From the NCBI GenBank assembly GCA_009844405.1, contig VYBO01000112.1, positions 1 through 49,204 of the forward strand: 49,204 nt of DNA, in the 5' to 3' direction. Both the position numbers and the translations under genes were made by a program. Positions 41,323-49,181 of the stretch are shown one piece after another. Within the stretch, counting starts at the first letter, position 1. Every line of letters starts with the position of its first letter. This DNA is from Acidimicrobiaceae bacterium (lineage in GTDB: Bacteria > Actinomycetota > Acidimicrobiia > Acidimicrobiales > Aldehydirespiratoraceae). Under the pieces are notes generated by a model. It saw nothing but the letters and a program-made list of their open reading frames with translations, was not told the DNA's origin and ran no database searches.

Positions 41323-42464
41323 CCCTGCGGCTCTACGACACTGCCCGCGGTGCGGTGGTGGATTTCGACCCGCCTGAGGTGGTGCGCATGTACGTGTGCG
41401 GCATCACCCCCTACGACGCCACCCACCTGGGCCACGCGGCCACCTACATCACCTACGACGTGCTGCAGCGACGCCTCCGGGACATGGGCCGCGAGACCCG
41501 CTGCGTGCGCAACATCACCGACGTCGACGACGACATCCTGGCCGCGGCCGACCGCCGGGGAGTCCACTATCTCGACCTGGCCTTCGACCAGACGGCCCGC
41601 TTCGACGACGACATGGCCGCGCTGAACACCCTGCCGTCGGCCTCCGAGCCCAGGGCGACGTCGGCCATACCCGACATCCGGGGCTTCATTCACGCCGCCC
41701 TGGAGCGGGGCTTCGCGTACCGCTCCGGCGGAAGCGTGTACTTCGACACGCAGGCCTTCAGCGGCTTCGGATCGCTGTCCGGATTCGGGCGCGACCACAT
41801 GATCGAGCTGGCCCGCCAGTGGCGCGACGACCCCGACGACCCGGCCAAGCGGGACCGGCTCGACTTCGTGCTGTGGCAGCCGGCCCGACCCGGCGAGCCG
41901 TCATGGGAGTCCCGCTGGGGGCCGGGGCGGCCGGGCTGGCATGTCGAGTGCTCCACGCTGGCACTGCGCGAACTGGGCGAGACCATCGACCTGCACGGCG
42001 GGGGAGCGGACCTGCTCTACCCCCACCACGAGTGCGAACGGGCCCAGTCCGAGGCGGTGACGGGCAAGCCGTTCGCCCGGCACTGGCTGCATCAGGCGCT
42101 GGTGCACCACCAGGGTTCCAAGATGTCGAAGTCGCTCGGCAACCTGGTGTTCGTGCACGACCTGCGCCAGCGCCATGAGCCCATGGCGATCCGCCTGGCT
42201 CTCATGTCACAGCACTACCGAACCCCCTGGCCCTGGCACGACGGCCTGCTACAGGAGGCCGAGCAGCGCCTGACCCTGTGGCGGAGCGCCGGAACCGGAG
42301 ACGACGGCGACGCCGACCTTCTCGACGAGGTGCGCCTACGCCTCGACGACGACCTTGACGTCCCCGGTGCGGTGGCCGCGGTGGACGACGCGGCCGGCGC
42401 CGGCCGTCCCGTGCACGCCGCGGCCGCCCTGTTGGGAGTTGCCCTGCAAGAGGGCGCGATGTGA
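41319..42464 (+). CDS. mshC: L-cysteine:1D-myo-inosityl 2-amino-2-deoxy-alpha-D-glucopyranoside ligase
   Basis: Mycothiol biosynthesis enzyme, an ATP-dependent ligase evolved from cysteinyl-tRNA synthetase. The 381-residue protein has the MshC-specific MYVCGITPYDATHLGHA (class I HIGH-like motif with the first zinc Cys), NITDVDDDIL, the second zinc ligands in CSTLAL and PHHECERAQSEA, and the KMSKS-type loop KMSKSLGNLV. It lacks the anticodon-binding tail of true CysS, which supports MshC. Its GTG overlaps the mini-ORF stop upstream. Confidence 0.87.
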   Translation: MTLRLYDTARGAVVDFDPPEVVRMYVCGITPYDATHLGHAATYITYDVLQRRLRDMGRETRCVRNITDVDDDILAAADRRGVHYLDLAFDQTARFDDDMAALNTLPSASEPRATSAIPDIRGFIHAALERGFAYRSGGSVYFDTQAFSGFGSLSGFGRDHMIELARQWRDDPDDPAKRDRLDFVLWQPARPGEPSWESRWGPGRPGWHVECSTLALRELGETIDLHGGGADLLYPHHECERAQSEAVTGKPFARHWLHQALVHHQGSKMSKSLGNLVFVHDLRQRHEPMAIRLALMSQHYRTPWPWHDGLLQEAEQRLTLWRSAGTGDDGDADLLDEVRLRLDDDLDVPGAVAAVDDAAGAGRPVHAAAALLGVALQEGAM

Positions 42465-42537
42465 ACGGTTCCGCAGTTCGTGGTCTGATCCGCGGGCAGC
42501 CGCTCGCGATCGGGGGGCAGCGGTAGCCTCGGAGTCG

Positions 42538-44526
42538 ATGTCCGTGATCTCGGTCTCTTTGCCCGACGGCTCCGCGCGTGAGTTGGCCGAGGGGTCCAGC
42601 GCAGCCGATCTGGCCGCCTCCATCGGCCCCCGGCTTGCCGCCGAAGCGGTGGTTGCGGTGGTCGACGGCGACGAGCGCGACCTCGTTGCGCCGCTGCCCG
42701 ACGGGGCGTCGGTGGAGATCGTGACCGCGGCGTCGGACCGGGGCCTGCACACGCTGCGTCATTCCACCGCCCACGTGCTGGCCCAGGCCGTGCTGGACCT
42801 GTACCCGGGCGCCACCTTCGCCATCGGACCGCCCATCGAGCACGGCTTCTACTACGACTTCGAGCTGCCCGGCGGCGGCACCTTCACCGACGCCGACCTG
42901 GAGCGCATCGAAGCCCGCATGCGGGAGATCATTGAGGCCGACCAGCCCTTCCGGCGAGTCGAGGTGGCGGCCGAGGACGCCTTGGAGCTGTTCGCTAAGC
43001 ATCCCTACAAGCGGGCCATCATCGAGGCGGTGGCCATGGGTGCCGACGCCGGAGGCGACCTGGCCTCGGAGGCATCGGACGGAGGAACCGTCAGCTGCTA
43101 CCGCAACGACGCCGCCAACGGCGACGGGGACGGGTTCGTGGACCTGTGTCTGGGGCCCCATGTTCCGTCCACCGGCCGGCTCGGGCATTTTGCCCTGCAG
43201 CGGGTCAGCGGGGCCTACTGGCGGGGCAGCGAGCGCAACCCCATGCTGCAGCGCATCTACGGCACCGCCTGGGCCACGGGCAAGGACCTCAGATCCCACC
43301 TGCACCGCCTGGCCGAGGCCGAGCGGCGCGACCATCGGCGGCTGGCCGCCGAGCTCGACCTGGTGTCGTGGCCGGCAGAGCTGGGTCCCGGCCTGGCGGT
43401 ATGGCATCCCAAGGGCGCCCTGGTGCGCAAGCTGATGGAGGACTACTCGCGCCAGCGACACGCCGAGGGTGGGTACGAGTTCGTGTTCTCACCCCACATC
43501 GCCAAGTCGGTGCTGTGGGAGACCTCCGGGCACCTGGACTTCTACGCGGAGAGCATGTACCCGCCCATGGAGATGGACGGCACCGACTACTACCCCAAGC
43601 CGATGAACTGCCCGTTCCACGTGATGATCTACCGGTCGTCGCAGCGCAGCTACCGGGACCTGCCCATGCGGTTGTTCGAGCTCGGCGCGGTGTACCGCTA
43701 CGAGCTGTCGGGAGCGGTCCACGGGCTGCTGCGAAGCCGGGGCTTCACCCAGGACGACTCCCACATCTTCTGCGCCCGCGAGCACATCGCACAAGAGCTG
43801 GCATCGTTGCTGGAGTTCTCGCTGAGCGTGCTGGAGGCCTTCGGCTTCAGCGAGTTCCAGGCCAGGCTGTCGACCCGGCCGGCGGACAAGTACGTGGGCG
43901 AGGAGGCCTTGTGGGACGACGCCACCGTCGGCCTGCGGGCCGCGCTGACCTCAGCCGGGCTCGACTACGAGACCGACGAGGGCGGAGGAGCCTTCTACGG
44001 CCCCAAGATCGACGTCGATGCACGCGACGCCATCGGCCGGTCCTGGCAGCTCTCCACCATCCAGGTGGACTTCAACCTGCCCGAGCGCTTCGGGCTCGAG
44101 TATGTGGCCTCCGACGGCTCCCGACCCCGCCCGGTGATGATCCATCGGGCCCTGTTCGGCTCGGTGGAACGGTTCTTCGGAGTTCTGGTCGAGCACTACG
44201 CCGGCGCGTTCCCGGCCTGGCTGGCGCCGGTGCAGGCCGCGGTGCTCCCGGTGGCCGCGGCTCACGCCGACTATGCGGCTGAGGTGGCCGGCACCCTGCG
44301 TTCTCTCGGTGTCAGGGTGGAGACGAGCCCTGCGGAGGAGCCCCTGGGCAAGCGGGTGCGCAACGCCAAGGTGGCCAAGGTTCCCTACGTTCTGGTGGTG
44401 GGCGACGACGATGCCGCCGCCGGCACCGTCGGCGTCAACGCACGCGGGGGCGGCAAGCCCGAACGCGACGTGCCGCTGGAGGCCTTCGCGGCCCGCTTGG
44501 CGGCCGAGGTCGAGGCTCGGAGCTGA
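42538..44526 (+). CDS. thrS: Threonine--tRNA ligase
   Basis: Class II synthetase of 662 residues: an N-terminal TGS domain (ISVSLPDGSARELAEGSSA), an editing-type domain (HSTAHVLAQAV, with a Cys/His cluster later in LCLGPHVPSTG), a catalytic core with YYPKPMNCPFH (zinc Cys) and motif 2 FELGAVYRYELSG, the motif 3 region RPRPVMIHRALFGS, and a C-terminal anticodon-binding domain. ATG 42538 fits the domain start; TAGCCT eight bases before it may be a -10. The stop lies inside the first unit of a 52-base tandem repeat. The thrS-HIT order matches mycobacteria. Confidence 0.97.
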   Translation: MSVISVSLPDGSARELAEGSSAADLAASIGPRLAAEAVVAVVDGDERDLVAPLPDGASVEIVTAASDRGLHTLRHSTAHVLAQAVLDLYPGATFAIGPPIEHGFYYDFELPGGGTFTDADLERIEARMREIIEADQPFRRVEVAAEDALELFAKHPYKRAIIEAVAMGADAGGDLASEASDGGTVSCYRNDAANGDGDGFVDLCLGPHVPSTGRLGHFALQRVSGAYWRGSERNPMLQRIYGTAWATGKDLRSHLHRLAEAERRDHRRLAAELDLVSWPAELGPGLAVWHPKGALVRKLMEDYSRQRHAEGGYEFVFSPHIAKSVLWETSGHLDFYAESMYPPMEMDGTDYYPKPMNCPFHVMIYRSSQRSYRDLPMRLFELGAVYRYELSGAVHGLLRSRGFTQDDSHIFCAREHIAQELASLLEFSLSVLEAFGFSEFQARLSTRPADKYVGEEALWDDATVGLRAALTSAGLDYETDEGGGAFYGPKIDVDARDAIGRSWQLSTIQVDFNLPERFGLEYVASDGSRPRPVMIHRALFGSVERFFGVLVEHYAGAFPAWLAPVQAAVLPVAAAHADYAAEVAGTLRSLGVRVETSPAEEPLGKRVRNAKVAKVPYVLVVGDDDAAAGTVGVNARGGGKPERDVPLEAFAARLAAEVEARS

Positions 44527-44527
44527 A

Positions 44528-44578
44528 ATGGTCGAGCGCCGCGGGCTGCAAACGGGTTGCGTGGAGGCCTGGAGCTGA
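44528..44578 (+). CDS. 16-codon mini-ORF 1 in the tandem repeat
   Basis: MVERRGLQTGCVEAWS. The start lies one base after the thrS TGA with GGAG upstream; the stop TGA is one base before the next ATG. It shares MVE-RGL-TG--EAW with mini-ORF 2. It may be a translated relay or only a duplicated start region. Confidence 0.35.
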   Translation: MVERRGLQTGCVEAWS

Positions 44579-44579
44579 C

Positions 44580-44630
44580 ATGGTCGAGTGTCGCGGGCTC
44601 AGTACAGGCCGGACGGAGGCCTGGGACTGA
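44580..44630 (+). CDS. 16-codon mini-ORF 2 in the tandem repeat
   Basis: MVECRGLSTGRTEAWD, the same length as mini-ORF 1 and similar in sequence. The stop TGA is one base before the ATG of the HIT gene. It has its own GGAG six bases upstream. Confidence 0.35.
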   Translation: MVECRGLSTGRTEAWD

Positions 44631-44631
44631 C

Positions 44632-45201
44632 ATGGTCGAGCGCCTCTGGGCCGGATGGCGGATACCCGCCATGATGGACGACCGGGAGGCGGCCGCAGCC
44701 GGGATCGCGGACTCCTCCGGCACCATCCCGGGGACCGTACCCGGAGCCGGGACCGGCCCCGACGGCGGGGACGGCCAGAGCCTGTTCGAGGCCATCCTCA
44801 ACTCGGGCCTGCCCGACGACAAGACCCACATCGTGCACCGCGGCGAGCTGGTCTTCGCCATCCTGAACCGCTACCCGTACTCGACGGGCCACCTCCTGAT
44901 CCTGCCCTACCGCGCCGTTGGAGACCTCGAGGGCCTGGACCTCCACGAGCGCCGCGAGCTGTGGGACACCGTCCACGACGCGGTGGCCGCGGTCAAGGCC
45001 GCGTTCTCGCCCGACGGCGTGAACGTCGGCGCCAACCTCGGAGAGGGCGCCGGCCCCAGCGTGTACGACCACGTCCACATCCACGTGCTGCCCCGCTGGC
45101 GCTCCGACACCAACTTCATGACCGCGCTGGCCGACGTGAGGGTCCTCCCCCAGAGCCTCCAGGACTGCTGGGAACGCCTAACAGCCGCCTGGCCGAGTTA
45201 G
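44632..45201 (+). CDS. HIT family hydrolase (AP4A phosphorylase-like)
   Basis: A 189-residue nucleotide-binding protein with the histidine triad HVHIHVLPRW, preceded by the strands VHRGELVFAILNRYPYSTGHLLILPYR. The position directly after thrS matches the mycobacterial thrS-HIT pair whose HIT member is an AP4A phosphorylase. The start is ATG 44632 (MVERLWAGWR), in the third unit of the 52-bp repeat. Residues 15-48 are a low-complexity Gly/Pro/Ala insert where relatives have a CxxC zinc knuckle, which is absent here. Confidence 0.88.
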   Translation: MVERLWAGWRIPAMMDDREAAAAGIADSSGTIPGTVPGAGTGPDGGDGQSLFEAILNSGLPDDKTHIVHRGELVFAILNRYPYSTGHLLILPYRAVGDLEGLDLHERRELWDTVHDAVAAVKAAFSPDGVNVGANLGEGAGPSVYDHVHIHVLPRWRSDTNFMTALADVRVLPQSLQDCWERLTAAWPS

Positions 45202-45251
45202 CCGCGTTTCGCAGGGCTCCGAGGCTTCCGTAGCCTTGTTTAGCTATATGC

Positions 45252-45566
45252 ATGGCGCTTTCTCAGACTACTACTTTGCGGGTTCCCACCGAGTTGAGAG
45301 ACGAGATATCCCGGTTGGCCAAGCAGCGAGGCACGACGATGTTGGATGTCGTAGCCGACGCGGTGCACCGGCTCAGCCGTGAAGAGTGGTGGTTGTCGGT
45401 CCGGGGCGCACTCGACGGGCTGAATGACGCCGAGGCAGCCTCATATCGGGCTGAGAGCCGGAGGCTGGACGCCGCGTCTGCTGACGGCCTCGATGACCGA
45501 TTAGGGGCGGCTGCGCCGCGGCGATGTGTGGCTCATCGACTTCGGCGCCGATCCGCAGGATCCTGA
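45252..45566 (+). CDS. MazE-like ribbon-helix-helix antitoxin with extended C-terminus
   Basis: Residues 1-45 form a ribbon-helix-helix type start (TTTLRVPTELRDEISRLAKQ, then TMLDVVADAVHRLSRE). The natural end appears to be SADGLDD near 45497: there the sequence reads GAT-GAC-CGA, and a C in place of T would have removed a TGA. As it stands, 22 Arg-rich residues are added, running 56 bases into the toxin gene. It is expected to bind DNA and the MazF-like protein. Confidence 0.7.
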   Translation: MALSQTTTLRVPTELRDEISRLAKQRGTTMLDVVADAVHRLSREEWWLSVRGALDGLNDAEAASYRAESRRLDAASADGLDDRLGAAAPRRCVAHRLRRRSAGS

Positions 45567-45849
45567 ACAGGCCTTCCTGCGGCCGGCAGTCATCGTGTCC
45601 GATGACCGGTTGCACCATCCGAACCTGAGGATGGTCATCGTCGTTCCGGGAACGTCCACGATCCGCCGGATCCCGCTTCATGTAGTGCTCTCGCCCGACC
45701 CCGACAACGGTCTGGCCACCGGGACAGCGTTCCAGGTCGAGCAGGTGCGAGCTGTATCGACCGGCCGTCTCGTCGAGCGGCTCGGACGGCTCGACACGCT
45801 GGGCCGCCACGCCATCGACGACATACTTCGCAACGCACTCGGTCTCTGA
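45511..45849 (+). CDS. MazF/PemK-like endoribonuclease toxin, probable CTG start
   Basis: A 112-residue toxin with the MazF pattern LRRGDVWLIDFG, QAFLRPAVIVS, VIVVPGTSTIRRIPLHV and AFQVEQVRAVSTGRL. An in-frame TAG lies just upstream, leaving CTG 45511 (with AGGGG three bases before) or GTG 45526 as starts. The GTG would delete the conserved RRGD loop, so CTG or a damaged start is likely. Confidence 0.75.
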   Translation: MRRGDVWLIDFGADPQDPEQAFLRPAVIVSDDRLHHPNLRMVIVVPGTSTIRRIPLHVVLSPDPDNGLATGTAFQVEQVRAVSTGRLVERLGRLDTLGRHAIDDILRNALGL

Positions 45850-45889
45850 CCGAGTGTCGCGGCACGGTCAGGACCGATGCGGGGGACTA

Positions 45890-46315
45890 CTACTTCCCGG
45901 TCATCCAGTACTGCTGCGCTCGCTCGACTGCCGCTTGCCTGCTCATCTTGGCGAGCTGATCGTCGCTCAGGCCGACCCGGTTCTTGAGCAGATGGGCCAG
46001 GTCAGCCGGGATGGCACCCTGCGGCGCTGGCTGCGCGCTCCGGGCGGGCGGTTCGCCCGTCCGCACGCATTGCCAGAACTCGTCGGGACTGGTCTGGAGT
46101 TGGTCGCGCAGGATGTGCGACCAGAGGGCCGCGCCGTAGCCGGTGCGGTCCGGCGGGCGGGATATCCGGGTTCGCAGGATGCGGCCGTCGGGGAGTTCGA
46201 GCTCGTAGGTCTCGTGGTGGGTGGAGCGCTTTCCGGTGCCGGACCGGACGACGGTCCAGCCCTCGATCTCGCAGAAGCGCAGGTGGTCTCGTCGCGTGGG
46301 CGCCGGGTAGCTCAC
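45890..46315 (-). CDS. HicA-like toxin of a duplicated TA module, copy 2
   Basis: A paralogue of the gene at 10048-10473, 141 residues, differing at about 20 positions by eye. The conserved helix-strand core (LRFCEIEGWTVVRSG, HHETYELELPDGRILRTRIS, SHILRDQLQTSPDEFW) and the identical C-terminal end MSRQAAVERAQQYWMTGK are kept. GTG 46315 overlaps the antitoxin stop (GTGA), where copy 1 has ATGA. Most differences are conservative, which suggests both are under selection. Confidence 0.65.
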   Translation of the reverse strand: MSYPAPTRRDHLRFCEIEGWTVVRSGTGKRSTHHETYELELPDGRILRTRISRPPDRTGYGAALWSHILRDQLQTSPDEFWQCVRTGEPPARSAQPAPQGAIPADLAHLLKNRVGLSDDQLAKMSRQAAVERAQQYWMTGK

Positions 46316-46722
46316 GGCCCGCTGCCGCGGGTCCATTCGGCGAGGTCGGCGTCGGAGGCGAGGGAGACGAGTTGCACGAGCGGCCAGTGTTGCTGGTGGT
46401 TCGGGGCGAACCGGAGCCGCGCCTGCCAGTCTTCCGCGTACTCGCGCAAGGCGGCGACGAACTCGTCGACGGCTTCGGCAAGGTCGGCGCCGTCGGCGGC
46501 GACCGGCGTTCCCGGCAGGAACACGGACCAGCCCCCCGCCTCGACCACCGCTTCTGGCCGGCGCAGCCGCCGGGAGTCCATCAGGATCTCTCGAAGCCTC
46601 CCGCTCTCGACCAGGGAGACGAGCGTGTCGTGGCGCCGGATGCCGATCGGCAATCCCGCTTCAGCGGTGTCGAGCACCTCGCGAAGATGGCTGCGCGTGT
46701 CGGTGTATGAGAGGTACTGCAT
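46312..46722 (-). CDS. Phd/YefM-like antitoxin with C-terminal extension, copy 2
   Basis: A paralogue of the antitoxin at 10470-10880: 136 residues with the same Phd-like start (TDTRSHLREVLDTAEAGLPI) and the same acidic extension GTPVAADGADLAEAVDEFVAA. Most of the extension and GGWSVFLPGTP are unchanged between copies. The start is ATG 46722 (ATG 46725 immediately upstream is possible). The operator-like element lies 38 bases upstream. Confidence 0.65.
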   Translation of the reverse strand: MQYLSYTDTRSHLREVLDTAEAGLPIGIRRHDTLVSLVESGRLREILMDSRRLRRPEAVVEAGGWSVFLPGTPVAADGADLAEAVDEFVAALREYAEDWQARLRFAPNHQQHWPLVQLVSLASDADLAEWTRGSGP

Positions 46723-46759
46723 CATGCATCTCCCGATTAGCCGATCCGAGTGTACATTG

Positions 46760-46774
46760 CGTACTTAAAGGACG
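46760..46774. promoter_or_regulatory. Operator candidate upstream of TA copy 2
   Basis: CGTAC-TTAAA-GGACG, an imperfect version of the perfect palindrome upstream of TA copy 1, at the same distance from the start codon. The flanking GTGTACATT corresponds to GTGTGCATC in copy 1. The stretch 46775-46902 beyond it shows no gene. Confidence 0.5.
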
Positions 46775-46902
46775 TCTACTGCCCCGGACCTACTGGGGTT
46801 GTTCTGGACCCGTTCTCGACAAGCCTCACTCCAACCCGAAACGCTGAGAGTCGTGAAGGACGACGTTTGCTGCGAATCACGCTGGAACGACGCCACCGTC
46901 TC

Positions 46903-47402
46903 TCAAGAGTCTCTCGGGTTCAGCTCGTTCGACCTGATGCCGTCGATGACTACATGGACAGACTCGAACTGAGGCCTCGACCAGGCTGACCAGGTGAGGT
47001 GGCTTCCGCATGTTGTGACATATCCGGAACGTCCCTGGGTCGGCTGCGTTCCCAGCACTGGCGTCAAGCTCTCAGGAGTGGACTCGGTCCAGACCGGCTG
47101 TCCGTCGACTACGCAATGCAATGACCGGAGCCAGGGCGGCCATCGATCCTCGATCCATGATCCATTCGGCGCCCTCAACTCGATCAGCAGCCGCTTGCAA
47201 ATCACGTCGAGCGGGCAGACGGACAACCGGGCGAGCGAGCCGATGTCCACCCAGGAGATATGCACACCCAACTCCACCGTGGCGCGTGCGCGATGAAGGA
47301 ACGATGCCATCTCTGCTCTAGTGACGGGGCGGTTGGGGCAGTAGAGCGCGGTTGGCCAGGATATGCATCCCAGAGCGATGCGGGAGGCGGCTAGGAGACT
47401 GT
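46903..47402 (-). pseudogene. C-terminal fragment of an SLH-domain surface protein
   Basis: The minus-strand frame ending in TGA at 46903 contains IALGCISWPTALYCPNRP and VTRAEMASFLHRAR, the end of an S-layer-homology repeat, followed by about 125 residues with paired cysteines (SVCPLDVICK; LHCVVDG...TTCGSHL). The upstream part of the gene is missing: an IS1182-type transposase gene begins about 115 bases upstream. This fits disruption by the insertion element, leaving the 3' end. Confidence 0.6.
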
Positions 47403-47516
47403 TGAGCAGGTTGCGGGCTGTGGTGTCAGGGGTCTGGTGGCGGTGTTGGAGCGGTGTTGGGGTTGGAGGCGGTCGCAGGTCGGCGGGCCGGGCCGGCCGC
47501 GGGCCGCGGTTTGGGG

Positions 47517-49103
47517 TCAGGCGGCGACGGGCAGGGCGAATCGGTCGCCGTTGTGGGCGGCGCCGAGGTTGGCGAGGCGCACGAGGTTGACGGCGGCGGC
47601 TCTGTGGGTGAGCCGCAGGTTGTTGGCGGCGACGCCGCGGTAGGGGACGCGTCTGGCCTTGGCTCTGGTGAGCCAGGCGATGGGTCGCTCTGCCATGGGC
47701 CGGTGCCGGCGGTAGGCGGCCTTGGTGGCGGGCCGCCGCCAGCGGGCCTTGTTGGCCTGCCGGTGGGGTTCGTGGGCGTCGACTGTGACGCTGCGGCCCC
47801 GCGGCGAGGTGGTGCAGCGCGCTCTGAGCGGGCAGGCGGCGCAGAGTTTGCCGAAGCGGGCCGCTCCGGAGGTGACCGCTTTGGTGTGGCCTGCGGGACA
47901 GGTCACGGTCTGGGCGTCGGCGTCGATGGCGAAGTCGTCTCGGGTGAAGCCCCCCGCTATGTGGGGTCCGCGCTCGATGGGCTTGATCGCGGTGTCCCAT
48001 CCGGCGTCTGTGAAGGACTCCAGCGCCTCGCCAGACGCGTACGCGGAGTCCGCCGACACCAGCCAGCCCCCATCGCCGCCGCCGTCGGTGTGGCAGGTGG
48101 GGTCGGTGTGGCCGCCGCCGCCGGTGTGGCAGGTGGGGTCGGAGTCGAGGAGCCGGGCGCCGTCTTCGGCGTCTGAGGCGTCGGCCGCGGTGAGTTCGAC
48201 TGCGGTGACGATGCCGGTGTCGGGCTCCGCGACGATGTGGGCCTTGTAGCCGTCGCGGTGCTGCGAGCGGGTCTTGTGTGCATGGCGGGCCTCGGGATCC
48301 ACAGTGGAGACCACCCGGCCCGGCGCGACGCGCCGGGCGATGCGCCAGCGGCCCGGCACCTTCGGGTCGGCCTCGACGTCTTGGCCCGCCACGACCCCCA
48401 GCAGCCCCGCGGCCTCGGCCTGGTCGTCTGTGAGGTCCAGGCCCTCGACCGCGTCCAGCACCGCGAGCGCGTCGGTGACCAGATCGTCCACCAGCCAGGC
48501 CCGCTCGTCGGCATCTGACCAGTCGCATGCGGGCTTGGCGCGGCCGTCGTAGTCGTGGGCCAGCTCCAGCGCGGCGGCAGCCCCGACGAGGCGGCGCACC
48601 CGCCGGATCTGCGAGCTGACCACCGTGACCGTGTCCTGGGCCGCGACCGCGTCGTCGAGCACCGTGGAGCCCAGCGCCCGGCGGCGGCTGCGCGAAAGCG
48701 CCCCACACTCAGCGGCCAGCTCCCGCACCGCGTCGAAGATCCGCTCCGGGCGGGCGCCGGCGCGCAGCCGGGACCGACACAACGACAACACGCTGCAATG
48801 GAACCCCTCATCGTCCACCGCCAGACCCGCCGCCGCCTTCCAGCGCACATCACAGCGCAGCCGCTCCGCCGCCTCACGATCAGAGCACCCCTCCAACGCC
48901 TGCAACACCAACACAGCCGCCACAACCGACGCCGGCTGCGACGGCCGGCCCAAAGGACCGAACAGATCCCCGAACATCTCGTCGGGAAACAGCCTCAGCC
49001 GGTTCCCCGCCAAGAACCGGCACACCGACCCCTCACGCACCAAAGCCCCGCACAGCCCCAGCGCATCCAACAACTCACGATCCGGACCCTCAGTTCCCTG
49101 CAT
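47517..49103 (-). CDS. IS1182 family transposase
   Basis: A 528-residue DDE transposase: an N-terminal DUF772-like domain (LGLCGALVREGS, ASVVAAVLVLQALEGCSDREAA), first catalytic Asp in STVDPEARHAHK with GYKAHI, second in VSADSAYASGEALE, a zinc knuckle (CPAGHTKAV ... CAACPLRARCT), and the final Glu in MAERPIAWLTRAKARR. A 12-residue in-frame duplication (DPTCHT-GGG repeated, 48087-48142) lies before the second Asp. ATG 49103 is preceded by GGTGGGAG. All key residues are present, so it may be active. Confidence 0.9.
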   Translation of the reverse strand: MQGTEGPDRELLDALGLCGALVREGSVCRFLAGNRLRLFPDEMFGDLFGPLGRPSQPASVVAAVLVLQALEGCSDREAAERLRCDVRWKAAAGLAVDDEGFHCSVLSLCRSRLRAGARPERIFDAVRELAAECGALSRSRRRALGSTVLDDAVAAQDTVTVVSSQIRRVRRLVGAAAALELAHDYDGRAKPACDWSDADERAWLVDDLVTDALAVLDAVEGLDLTDDQAEAAGLLGVVAGQDVEADPKVPGRWRIARRVAPGRVVSTVDPEARHAHKTRSQHRDGYKAHIVAEPDTGIVTAVELTAADASDAEDGARLLDSDPTCHTGGGGHTDPTCHTDGGGDGGWLVSADSAYASGEALESFTDAGWDTAIKPIERGPHIAGGFTRDDFAIDADAQTVTCPAGHTKAVTSGAARFGKLCAACPLRARCTTSPRGRSVTVDAHEPHRQANKARWRRPATKAAYRRHRPMAERPIAWLTRAKARRVPYRGVAANNLRLTHRAAAVNLVRLANLGAAHNGDRFALPVAA

Positions 49104-49141
49104 GCCCCCATTCTCCCACCCCGCCACCACCATCGCGGGCA

Positions 49142-49181
49142 CCCCCCCCCCGGATTACTGAAGCGTCGCGTAGGGGGGGGG
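49142..49181. repeat. Complementary C10/G9 homopolymer runs
   Basis: Ten C (49142-49151) and nine G (49173-49181) can pair around a 21-base loop. They lie just upstream of the transposase gene, close to the window edge. Homopolymer length may be affected by sequencing error. Confidence 0.6.

Larger units (their letters stand above)
44519..44643 (+). repeat. 52-bp tandem repeat across the thrS-HIT junction
   Basis: Units begin at 44519, 44571 and 44623 (exact 52-base period, last unit partial). Each contains GGAGCTGA (or GGGACTGA), then ATGGTCGAG, so each unit supplies a ribosome-binding site, a stop for the previous frame and a start for the next. The third unit leads into the HIT gene. Confidence 0.9.

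Noticed and set aside
42355..42537. N-terminal extension of ThrRS
   Set aside because: It overlaps the end of mshC in another frame; the TGS domain begins right after ATG 42538.
46750..46989. 79-codon plus-strand frame starting in the TA copy 2 operator
   Set aside because: It starts inside the palindrome, has no ribosome-binding site and no recognisable motif, and runs opposite the end of the SLH fragment.
46903..48708. 601-codon minus-strand frame joining the SLH fragment to a Pro/Arg-rich sequence
   Set aside because: Upstream of about 47402 it is an out-of-frame reading of the transposase gene; only its 3' part is plausible protein.
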